14,104 bases of DNA. It comes from Stramenopiles sp. TOSAG23-2. Lineage: Eukaryota > Sar. The notes below the pieces were generated by a model. It was not told the DNA's origin and did no database searches. It saw only the letters and a program-made list of their open reading frames with translations. A program made the translations under genes and the position numbers. The DNA lies in contig LT649771.1 of NCBI GenBank assembly GCA_900128395.1, forward strand, positions 1 through 14,104, read 5' to 3'. How positions within the stretch are numbered: the first letter of the stretch is position 1; each line of letters begins with the position of its first letter. Of the stretch, positions 7,968 to 14,104 are shown piece by piece.

Positions 7968-8624
7968 TTAAAGATCTTTGTATAACATTTGCGCTTCTTT
8001 TTTATTGAATTTTTTATATTGATTTGCAGCTTGGTTGTATTTATTTGTATTGTTTCTAGTATGATATGCAACAAAATTTTTCCATTCTTTTTTTGGGCTG
8101 GCTAATGTATTCATAACAGCATCAAGTGCATCGTTCATACCCATCATTTCAAAGATATTTTTTGGTCTCTTTCTTTGCCTTTGCTTTGTTTGCAAAGCTG
8201 AACATGATTTTGAGCTACCTAATGATCGACGTCTTGGGGGTTTCTCTCTCTTTAGAACATTCTTGCTGTTGGAAGAGATATGTTCTTTTCCTACGGATTT
8301 TACATTTTTGTTTTTGCTACAATTATCACCACCATAAATATAGTTTTTGTGCTCTTGTGCTAATTTAGTTTTTACATGTTTCCTACATTTACCACTTTTA
8401 TTAAGATATGATAATTCTGGAGTATATCTCCCAGCTTTTCTTAAATTTTTTGGCGCAGATGTTAATTTTTTTAATTGCACATGTAGACTTTTTGGAGTTG
8501 GAATTTGATTCACATTATTGCTATTGAAGTTGATTACATTAAGTGCAGCTACATTTGCTGATACGTTTCTTTGTCTGCCAAAGGCATTCATTTTGTTATA
8601 ATTATAATTTGCAATGCTTGTCAT
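7968..8624 (-). CDS. Small basic protein of unknown function, possible nuclear protein
   Basis: I do not recognise this 218-residue protein. It is rich in Lys, Asn and Ser and strongly basic. Two clusters, KREKPPRRR (125-133) and KQRQRKRPK (147-155), look like nuclear localisation or nucleic-acid-binding segments. The N-terminal 50 residues are Asn-rich. A short predicted amphipathic helix, IFEMMGMNDALDAVMNTLAS (157-176), is the most ordered-looking part. There is no zinc site, membrane segment or signal peptide. The frame is open from a clear ATG, and the N-terminus MTSIAN echoes that of the neighbouring F-box (MASIAN) and CDC123 (MTSIAT) proteins, which supports its being a real gene. It lies upstream of the F-box gene on the same strand, about 515 bases away, and is divergent from the decayed secreted gene. 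Confidence 0.65.
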   Translation of the reverse strand: MTSIANYNYNKMNAFGRQRNVSANVAALNVINFNSNNVNQIPTPKSLHVQLKKLTSAPKNLRKAGRYTPELSYLNKSGKCRKHVKTKLAQEHKNYIYGGDNCSKNKNVKSVGKEHISSNSKNVLKREKPPRRRSLGSSKSCSALQTKQRQRKRPKNIFEMMGMNDALDAVMNTLASPKKEWKNFVAYHTRNNTNKYNQAANQYKKFNKKEAQMLYKDL

Positions 8625-9297
8625 AGTTGTTTCTTATTTCAGTTTTCTTTTACAATTCGAAATTTAGTTTTGTGTGTTTGTTTTACTTTTATTGATTTTG
8701 GTTTGTCTGTTATAATAAATGATTTCTTTCAAATGATTTTATTGTTTCTATTATATCTTTTTCGGTGTATGTAGATATATATGTGTATATCTGTTTTGTA
8801 TCTATTGCACCACCTATTTGTATATATTAGTGCTATTGTGCGTGAATTTCAACAAAAGATTTGATATCGGTTGGTTACAATGCTATTTACATAGTATTAT
8901 AACGTGTCCAAATATAAAAGACCGGAACCTGGGTATTTATATTTAGTACAATATTTCTTGTAGTCAAATTAATCCTATCAACTGTCTATCGGTTTTTATC
9001 ATTTGATGGACACATTTTTCTTCTCTTCTTGTGCTCTGATGCACCTCTTCTTTTTTGAATTTGTGTTGGCACGTTTTGCTTTATGTTGCTTTGTGCATTT
9101 GTTGTAATAATAATATATTTGTATTTATTATAATTTCGAAATAATTATATTATGAACATACTGGATATATATATACAGAATAAGACAAGCATATCAACAC
9201 ATACATTCACAACTAGATATATATATATATATAAATTCAATCAAAAAAGAACCACCTCTGATACATATAGCTATATATACATAGATATCTACAAACA
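8625..9297. other. Divergent intergenic region, basic protein gene / decayed secreted gene
   Basis: This stretch of about 670 bases should contain promoters in both directions. The left part, next to the basic protein gene, is T-rich on the plus strand. The right part has a TA microsatellite at 9217-9233 about 65 bases before the plus-strand ATG, a plausible TATA region. A CTCTGATGCACCTCT sequence at 9034-9048 nearly repeats one at 5223-5237. No coding frame or RNA gene is supported. Confidence 0.5.
9217..9233. repeat. TA microsatellite / possible TATA region
   Basis: A 17-base run of alternating A and T, ending in ATAAA, stands about 65 bases upstream of the ATG of the decayed secreted-protein gene. 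It is placed as a core promoter would be, but could equally be a simple microsatellite. Confidence 0.6.
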
Positions 9298-9741
9298 ATG
9301 TTCAAAATGAAAAGCCCACATTACCTCATATTATTATTGATAATAATAATATCACCAACAATTATTATATCAACAGAAACATATAATTTTTTTTCAAATA
9401 CATCACCATATCATAATGATAATGAAAACGACTATTACGATGGCGAATTTAGTAAACTTATTATGAAGATTTCTATTTAAATCAATTTTTACAATCATCA
9501 AGTGAAAATAGAGTCAAACAATTTTGTATGCATGGTATGACAAGTGCTATGTATGAAGGAAGTAGTACTTTCTGTTTGGAAGAGACAAATAGGTTAAAAA
9601 CAAATTTCGTTGAAAGAAAATTACATTTAAGAAATGGCTACGATCATATTGATTTATAGTAGATGATGAAGCAGAAAATTACATTTAAGAAATGGCTACG
9701 ATCATATTGATTTTTACTGTATAGTAGATGATGAAGCATGA
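9298..9741 (+). pseudogene. Decayed gene for a secreted-type protein
   Basis: From the ATG at 9298 a 60-codon frame begins MFKMKSPHYLILLLIIIISP. A short basic start and a long hydrophobic stretch (about 9-26) look like a signal peptide or membrane anchor. The frame then meets a stop at 9478. From about 9460 a second frame on the same strand reads on in a protein-like way (for example FCMHGMTSAMYEGSSTFCLE) to a stop at 9657-9659. A third frame continues it through the second copy of a tandem duplication to a stop at 9739-9741. One missing A near 9454-9457 would explain the first break, and the 58-base duplication explains the second. I do not recognise the protein. Either it is a recently broken gene or the first 60 codons are a short secreted peptide; I favour the pseudogene. 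A TA tract upstream suggests a former promoter. Confidence 0.6.
9615..9737 (+). repeat. Tandem duplication inside the decayed gene (58 and 65 bases)
   Basis: The segment 9615-9672 is repeated directly at 9673-9737. The two copies are identical except for seven extra bases (around TTACTGT, near 9713-9719) in the second. The first copy ends in a stop because it lacks those bases, and the second reads on for seven or eight more codons. The near identity shows that the duplication is recent. Confidence 0.92.
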
Positions 9742-10040
9742 AGCCATGAAGAAAACTAATATATCGTAATCTAATTTCGGCTCAAGTATAAATTAATTAA
9801 TATTTGATAGCCAGATGATAGCACCACCATACCAGCAGATTGGCTACAAAAAAAAAAAACAGTCCGTCCTTGTTGTGTATTTTAATTTATTCATTTATAT
9901 TATAAAAAGTGAGGAAAAAACAATAATACATGTAGATAGATACAGATAGATATAGATATGTAGATGTGTAGAGGATGCAAAGGAAGAGATATACAGATAT
10001 AATATAATATAGTATATATCGTATCATATTGTTAGTGACC
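9742..10040. other. Upstream region of the ankyrin gene
   Basis: This spacer holds an A11 run near 9848, a GATA-type microsatellite at 9932-9966 and an AT-rich leader ending GTGACCATGG at the ankyrin start. A short TGAAGCATGAAG at 9732-9743, on its left border, recurs at 11833-11844 beyond the ankyrin gene. No coding frame is supported. Confidence 0.5.
9932..9966. repeat. GATA-type imperfect microsatellite
   Basis: Repeated TAGATA, CAGATA and TAGATG units fill this stretch, about 75-110 bases before the ankyrin gene ATG. It is probably in the promoter or 5' leader. Related but shorter AGATATAG segments precede the hydrolase and CDC123 starts. Confidence 0.7.
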
Positions 10041-11744
10041 ATGGCGTCGTTGACAACTGATAATGAAAATCCATCAGCAAAAAGACAACACCAGGAATTG
10101 GATACAGCTTCCATGCAAGCGTTGGAAAATGATGAAGAGAGAAAAAAGAAAAAGAAAAAAAAACTGGCAAATAGACGGCAACACGGATTGAAGCCATCAG
10201 CCACCGTCGAAGCGTTGGGAAATGACGAGAAAGAGCAAAGTATAAGTTTTGGTGCAATCATTTCTCCACCAACATTCACTTTTATACCTCCCACGCAAGC
10301 GTTGGATATTGAAAGCTCTGTCAGTTACAATGAAGAGAAAGAAGAACCACAGGCAAAAAGACAACGGCAAGGATTGAAGCCATCTACCGTCGCAGCGTTG
10401 GAAAATGACAAGAAATTGCGAAGTGTAAGTTTTGGTACATTTATTTTGCCAGCTGGAGTTGAATCAGCCTGTGGAATATTTTCAAATGTAACAGAACTTT
10501 TAGATACTAAATCATTATTGGCTTTGAAAGAATCTTCTTTAATAAAACAGTTTAGAAAAGAATTTGGATCAAATGATTTTGAATGTTACCGTAAAAAAGC
10601 ATTGCATCCTAAGTTTGGTGGATATAGAAACATTAATGAACTGATTTATCTCCAAAAAAAACTCTACGAAATCTATTATGATTATAGATCAATGTTTGTA
10701 GATTTAACAAATGAAAGGGAAGTTCATATCAGAAACGGTAGGGGTGAATTGCCAACACCATTTTTATGTGCCTGCGAACTAGGAAATCTGGAGGATGTTC
10801 AAGCAATGGTTGATCTTTTCGAGTTTCATCGCTATGTCTGGGATCTTCCGTATCCTGTACCGTGGGAGGTTCCCCGCCCCTGGACCCGCCACTTGCGGGG
10901 ACTGAAGGGGGAAGTATTTGTTTCTTACGGCGCATCCAGCCCCAATGGTAGTTTGAACGAGATGATCAGTCATTTTGGTGTTAATTGTGATAGCAATAGT
11001 AAGTTCACACCTTTAATGGCAGCTGTATTTCAAGAACATCCTCATATTGTTCAATATTTACTAGATATTGGTGCAGATGCTAGTGTAACAGTGAATGATG
11101 CCGTGCTCTCGGATGGCTTCCACATGTTTGACGATGATCATGAAGGGGATTTTTTTTATTATACCAGCGAAAGGACTGCCCTTCATCTTGCATGTTTTAT
11201 TAATATGAGTATCAATATTGCAAAATTACTACTGGAAAAGGGTGGTACGGACCAGATTAACCGGGTATATGGAGGATCAACTCCTTTGGATGTGGTTTTT
11301 GCGGCACTTAATAATCATAGTAATATTTTGGATGGCCGTGACCCCTTGTTTCTGTGGGGATCTCCGAACGTGGAAGAGCGTGATAGTACCATTCTCGATG
11401 ATTTTGTCAAGTTACTACGTGCCCATGGCGGTAAAGCAAATAGACATGATATAAATGGTAATGAAACAGGATATGGTAGTGGTGATTTAGATGGAGGGAT
11501 GGGCATGAAGAAGGGTAGATTAGTTTTAGCAACAGACTTAGTTTATGCGAAAGATGTCTTATCTTGTATTCCATTGGAAGAGCTTAATAAAGAGCACTAT
11601 GGTACATTTAGAGATTGCGCCGAACGTTTATACACTTTGAACACTCTCTTGGATTTTGTATATGCAAATAGAGATAATCCAATTCGAGAAGATCTTATCA
11701 AAATAATCCAAGATAAAGGTGGTAAAAAATATAGAAGGTGGTAA
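10041..11744 (+). CDS. Ankyrin-repeat protein with basic repetitive N-terminus
   Basis: This 567-residue protein has three parts. Residues 1-135 are charged and repetitive: four copies of a roughly 30-residue unit around ALEND, with KRQ and KKKKKKK clusters that may be nuclear signals. Residues 142-232 hold LLDTKSLLALKESSLIKQFR, weakly like an F-box, then a helical stretch. Ankyrin-type repeats follow: LPTPFLCACELGNLEDVQAM (237-256), FTPLMAAVFQEHPHIVQYLL (322-341), TALHLACFIN...IAKLLLEKGG (379-402), GSTPLDVVFAA (412-422) and FVKLLRAHGGKAN (455-467). A Trp/Pro-rich insert at about 266-301, encoded by GC-rich DNA, interrupts the array. The start is the ATG in GACCATGG at 10041; the frame runs on to a TTG at 10029, which I reject. 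The binding partner is unknown; ankyrin repeats mediate protein contacts. The C-terminal tail looks eroded (see findings). Confidence 0.82.
   Translation: MASLTTDNENPSAKRQHQELDTASMQALENDEERKKKKKKKLANRRQHGLKPSATVEALGNDEKEQSISFGAIISPPTFTFIPPTQALDIESSVSYNEEKEEPQAKRQRQGLKPSTVAALENDKKLRSVSFGTFILPAGVESACGIFSNVTELLDTKSLLALKESSLIKQFRKEFGSNDFECYRKKALHPKFGGYRNINELIYLQKKLYEIYYDYRSMFVDLTNEREVHIRNGRGELPTPFLCACELGNLEDVQAMVDLFEFHRYVWDLPYPVPWEVPRPWTRHLRGLKGEVFVSYGASSPNGSLNEMISHFGVNCDSNSKFTPLMAAVFQEHPHIVQYLLDIGADASVTVNDAVLSDGFHMFDDDHEGDFFYYTSERTALHLACFINMSINIAKLLLEKGGTDQINRVYGGSTPLDVVFAALNNHSNILDGRDPLFLWGSPNVEERDSTILDDFVKLLRAHGGKANRHDINGNETGYGSGDLDGGMGMKKGRLVLATDLVYAKDVLSCIPLEELNKEHYGTFRDCAERLYTLNTLLDFVYANRDNPIREDLIKIIQDKGGKKYRRW
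10117..10402 (+). repeat. Four-copy in-frame repeat in the ankyrin gene N-terminus
   Basis: The core (A/C)AGCGTTGG(G)A occurs at 10117, 10210, 10297 and 10393. The spacings are 93, 87 and 96 bases, all multiples of three, so each copy encodes about 29-32 residues in the same frame. Copies 2 and 4 are the most alike over their length (GLKPS...TV..AL.ND....S.SFG), copy 1 lacks the SFG end, and copy 3 is the most diverged. Confidence 0.8.
10861..10914 (+). other. GC-rich patch with hairpins inside the ankyrin gene
   Basis: By count, 39 of these 54 bases are G or C, against strongly AT-rich flanks. TCCCCGC (10871-10877) pairs perfectly with GCGGGGA (10895-10901), and CCCGC (10885-10889) can instead pair with GCGGG (10895-10899), so two hairpins compete. 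The patch stays in frame and encodes a Trp, Pro and Arg-rich stretch with little resemblance to ankyrin repeats. Confidence 0.75.
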
Positions 11745-11779
11745 AAGGGGGTATTGTGGGTGGTAAAAGGGGGTATTGT
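11737..11779 (+). repeat. 22-base tandem duplication across the ankyrin gene stop
   Basis: GGTGGTAAAAGGGGGTATTG, plus its final T, at 11737-11757 is repeated exactly at 11759-11779. The first copy contains the TAA stop of the ankyrin gene. Because 22 is not a multiple of three, the duplication shifts the frame of anything downstream. Confidence 0.9.
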
Positions 11780-11903
11780 TATCCATAAAATAGTGAATCA
11801 GAAGGTTCCGACTCTGAAGGATCAGCTGGAGGTGAAGCATGAAGGCTCTGAGAATAACATATTTATTTTTAGTATATTTAAATACTAATGGTATAAATAA
11901 TAA

Positions 11904-11929
11904 AAAAAATACACAGAAGTGTATTTTTT
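11904..11929. terminator. Perfect 11-bp hairpin with 4-base loop, possible 3'-end element
   Basis: AAAAAATACAC (11904-11914) pairs exactly with GTGTATTTTTT (11919-11929) around AGAA. It lies about 160 bases past the ankyrin stop and 190 bases past the PRMT stop. Being symmetric, it has an A-run stem ending in a T-run in either direction. In bacteria this would be called a terminator. In a eukaryote its role is unproven; it may mark the shared 3' ends. Confidence 0.45.
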
Positions 11930-11956
11930 ATAAAAGTTTAATAAATATTATCATAT

Positions 11957-12036
11957 TACGACTCGTATGATACTTGAGTATATTTTTTTTATATAATATT
12001 AAAAAAATATATATTATGCATATGATACGAGACGTA
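11957..12036. repeat. Nested inverted repeat, about 80 bases
   Basis: Outer arms TACGACTCGTAT (11957-11968) and ATACGAGACGTA (12025-12036) are reverse complements at 11 of 12 positions. Inside them TATATTTTTTT (11979-11989) and AAAAAAATATA (12001-12011) pair perfectly around an 11-base loop. The outer arms contain enough G and C to be unlikely from composition alone. It could be a cruciform, a small non-autonomous element or a shared transcript-end structure. Confidence 0.6.
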
Positions 12037-12121
12037 TTAATATCGCGTATAATATTTTAAAAAAAAGAAAAAACAACACGGAGACACGCGATTATTTCAC
12101 CCCCTCCTTTTTCATCTCTCT

Positions 12122-13894
12122 CTACTGCAACTGATATTCAAAGACATATGGTGATGATGATGAATTCTTTTCTTCATCACCACTACCTAATTTATCAACT
12201 TGCAATAAATCTTTTGATTTTTCTAAATCAAATTTAATATCTAAAAATCTTGGATTCTTTTCATTTCGTTTAATTTCAATAATACCTTCTATGATTGTAT
12301 TGACTTTTAACATTTTTGATGGTATCTTCAAATACACAAGCGTCTGTTTCCAATGTGTTGGTACACTATCTGGTCCAGTTTTTAATACAATAGGAACTTC
12401 ACATTGCTCATTAAAATCGCAATCAAAACTTATAACAAATCCTATTAATTGTCCTTCCTTTTGAACAGATAATTTAAATGTTGCAACTAAATCTAATTCA
12501 CTTGGCTTAATAGTTTGTATATCTAAATCCCATATAGGAATCATTGGTGTAAAAATAGATTTTGGGTTTACGATCGTCACATCAGCTTCTTGTAATACGT
12601 CTTTTTGCATACACATCATATCATATCCATATACATTTTCCCAATAATTGACTTTATCGTTCCATATAGCCATATCCGATAGACCACCTAAATGTACTGT
12701 TGCGGAGTTTGGAAACATAACACCACCTTGAGGTTTTAACCATTGATCACGTGCAACTAATACCGTTTCCAACATGCATTCATATACTAATGCATATCCC
12801 ATCCATTCCGATACAATAATATCAACTTTATCAATGCCATCTGGAAGCTTAATGTTTTCAACTTTGCCATGTAAAATAGTGATTTGATTTTGAAATCCAT
12901 TTTTAAGTACAATTTCCATTGCACGAAATGCCATATCTGACATATCGATTCCAATCACATGCTTTGCACCAGCTTTAGCAGCAAACATTGATAATATACC
13001 GGTACCACAACCTATATCCAATACGACCTTTCCAGCAAATAATTTTGGATTTTTTAACATTGCATCTTTATATGCGTTTGTTCTTGATTTATCTTTTAAC
13101 ATTGTTTCATGGATACCATAATGTGAATAACTATCAAAATAATATGTATCATTATCAGGGCCATCGCTATTATTTAAATTATCATCATCTCCAGTAGTAG
13201 TAGTACTAGATGCAATATTATTGTTGTCATCATTAGCTACAAGAGAACGTAACATTCCTTGGCATCGTTTTACCATTTCTTTTAAATGCAAATTTTCATC
13301 ATGTACTGCTTTCATCTGTACAAACATATTTTCTTTTGCATTTGTTGATAATTGATTGAATCTTTCTACCATATCTTCCATTGATTCATCAGTATTATTA
13401 TTATTGTTATTATTGTTATTATTGTTATTATTTGTTACATTTTCTTCATCTTCAAACTCTGGTACTTCATCATCACTTTCATCATTATCATCCTCATCAT
13501 CACTAAACTCATCAAATGCATCGATTGATGATGTGATATACAATATTAAAGGATCATTTGGGATAACTGGTGTTAAAAATTGTTCTTTTAAACCTTCCAT
13601 AAAATTTGTTGTATTAAATTTATTTATAATAGTATTTATTTCACTACTATTACCACATTGTTTTATTGTATATCGTATGTAATTAATAATTTTTATTGCA
13701 CCATATATTCCAACGTTAGGTTGACTACATATATTTAATACATCAAACTTGTATTGTGTTATCATATACTCACATGCTTCTTTTGGAGTATTGAAAACTT
13801 GATCAGAAAATAAATCAATGGTTGAAATGGTTTCATTTGCATTTTCATTATTATTTACTTCTTCCCATTCTTCGTTTTCTAGTATAGATGCCAT
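12122..13894 (-). CDS. PRMT3: PRMT3-type protein arginine methyltransferase with altered zinc finger
   Basis: This 590-residue protein is a class I arginine methyltransferase. The catalytic core runs from about 251: YFDSYSHYGIHETMLKD (252-268), SAM-binding LDIGCGTG (292-299) with acidic GID (315-317), the double-E loop SEWMGYALVYE (362-372) with Glu363 and Glu372, and the THW motif (513-515). The N-terminus marks it as PRMT3: DLFSDQVF...FD (27-51), then YGAIKIINYIR (64-74). PRMT3 methylates ribosomal protein S2 in animals and yeast; that role is inferred here. The N-terminal segment aligns without gaps to the PRMT3 C2H2 zinc finger, but the four expected ligands are Asp27, Ser30, Tyr43 and Tyr48. 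An acidic region (125-151), an Asn13 tract (155-167) and a likely coiled coil (169-218) link the two domains. The C-terminal 30 residues are Ser-rich. The gene converges with the ankyrin gene. Confidence 0.9.
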   Translation of the reverse strand: MASILENEEWEEVNNNENANETISTIDLFSDQVFNTPKEACEYMITQYKFDVLNICSQPNVGIYGAIKIINYIRYTIKQCGNSSEINTIINKFNTTNFMEGLKEQFLTPVIPNDPLILYITSSIDAFDEFSDDEDDNDESDDEVPEFEDEENVTNNNNNNNNNNNNNTDESMEDMVERFNQLSTNAKENMFVQMKAVHDENLHLKEMVKRCQGMLRSLVANDDNNNIASSTTTTGDDDNLNNSDGPDNDTYYFDSYSHYGIHETMLKDKSRTNAYKDAMLKNPKLFAGKVVLDIGCGTGILSMFAAKAGAKHVIGIDMSDMAFRAMEIVLKNGFQNQITILHGKVENIKLPDGIDKVDIIVSEWMGYALVYECMLETVLVARDQWLKPQGGVMFPNSATVHLGGLSDMAIWNDKVNYWENVYGYDMMCMQKDVLQEADVTIVNPKSIFTPMIPIWDLDIQTIKPSELDLVATFKLSVQKEGQLIGFVISFDCDFNEQCEVPIVLKTGPDSVPTHWKQTLVYLKIPSKMLKVNTIIEGIIEIKRNEKNPRFLDIKFDLEKSKDLLQVDKLGSGDEEKNSSSSPYVFEYQLQ

Positions 13895-14104
13895 AATTTA
13901 AATTATGTATATAAAAAAATAAATTTGACGTATATCAATTATTTTAATTTTGTTTTTCTATATCACAAATATATATATATATACGGCAATACAATTTTAC
14001 AATAATTTTTACAATAGATATTTATGTTTCTATATATTGTTCCTTCTTGTAGCTACAATATTTCTAGATATACGGGAAGAAACAAATGATGACGTGATGT
14101 ATGT
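13895..14104. promoter_or_regulatory. Upstream region of the PRMT gene
   Basis: This is the promoter side of the minus-strand PRMT gene, running to the window edge. A 15-base TA run at 13969-13983, about 75-90 bases before the ATG, is in a plausible core-promoter position. TGACGT sequences occur at 13926 and 14090, but at about the frequency composition would give. No divergent gene start is visible before the edge. Confidence 0.5.
13969..13983. repeat. TA microsatellite upstream of the PRMT gene
   Basis: A 15-base alternating AT run lies 75-89 bases upstream of the PRMT ATG. It is positioned like the TA tracts ahead of the FAM221 gene and the decayed secreted gene. Confidence 0.7.

Larger units (their letters stand above)
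11745..12121. other. Convergent intergenic region, ankyrin gene / PRMT gene
   Basis: Both flanking genes end here. The left part (11792-11841) looks like lost coding sequence. The middle holds a perfect hairpin at 11904-11929, and the right part a nested inverted repeat at 11957-12036. A pyrimidine-rich stretch (12098-12122) borders the PRMT stop. AATAAA at 11940 could be a polyadenylation signal for the ankyrin transcript. Confidence 0.55.

Noticed and set aside
9452-9468. A 17-base intron (GTAAAC to AAG) that would restore the frame of the secreted gene
   Set aside because: It is far shorter than normal spliceosomal introns, no other gene here needs introns, and the later duplication still breaks the gene.
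9452-9502. A 51-base GT-AG intron in the secreted gene
   Set aside because: Its removal leaves the reading frame unchanged and runs into a stop soon after, so it does not rescue the gene.
10029-10040. Upstream start of the ankyrin gene at a TTG
   Set aside because: The ATG four codons later has a strong context (GACCATGG) and nuclear genes rarely start at TTG.
9887-10294. Minus-strand 135-codon frame overlapping the ankyrin N-terminus
   Set aside because: Its Phe run is the antisense of the ankyrin Lys tract and its end is antisense microsatellite.
13356-13682. Plus-strand 108-codon frame with a poly-Leu run that resembles a membrane protein
   Set aside because: The Leu run is the antisense reading of the PRMT Asn13 tract, and the Ser runs are antisense to acidic residues.
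1-14104. CRISPR array, insertion sequence or prophage-like element
   Set aside because: No regularly spaced repeats, transposase, integrase or phage-type genes are visible on either strand.

Overview
The window looks like nuclear DNA of a compact, AT-rich eukaryotic microbe. Seven intact protein genes, all readable as single uninterrupted frames, are packed on both strands with about 200 to 700 bases between them. Their products are typically eukaryotic: a FAM221 cysteine-rich protein, a CDC123 chaperone, an FBXO21-type F-box protein and a PRMT3-type arginine methyltransferase. Asn-rich tracts, TA, CA and GATA microsatellites, and the lack of bacterial operon structure or Shine-Dalgarno sites fit this. 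Stops are TAA, TGA and TAG, so the standard code is used. The ankyrin protein resembles, from general memory only, the large ankyrin families of some diatoms. A diatom or other stramenopile is therefore my best guess, not a proven assignment.

Layout, left to right. The window opens with a run of 19 C. A minus-strand FAM221-family gene (70-1704) is divergent from a plus-strand alpha/beta hydrolase (2276-3376); the spacer between them holds a strong candidate RNA hairpin. The hydrolase is followed by a plus-strand CDC123 gene (3680-4858). That gene converges on a minus-strand F-box/SirB1-like gene (5464-7452), with inverted repeats between them. Upstream of the F-box gene is a small basic protein gene on the minus strand (7968-8624); the gap holds a fragment resembling the 5' half of a tRNA. 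Next comes a decayed plus-strand gene for a secreted-type protein (9298-9741), broken by a frameshift and a tandem duplication. A plus-strand ankyrin-repeat gene (10041-11744) follows, with an N-terminal four-copy repeat and a GC-rich insert. It converges on a minus-strand PRMT3-type gene (12122-13894), with a large nested inverted repeat between them.

The genes do not form an obvious pathway. CDC123 (eIF2 assembly) and PRMT3 (ribosomal protein methylation) both touch translation but are not adjacent, and each gene appears to have its own promoter. I see no convincing undescribed multi-gene system. The observations most worth a second look are: the PRMT3-type protein in which all four expected zinc ligands are replaced; the 72% GC insert inside the ankyrin gene; the eroded tail of that same gene; the freshly decaying secreted-protein gene; the nested inverted repeats between convergent genes; and the shared Met-Ala/Thr-Ser-Ile/Leu start of five unrelated proteins.
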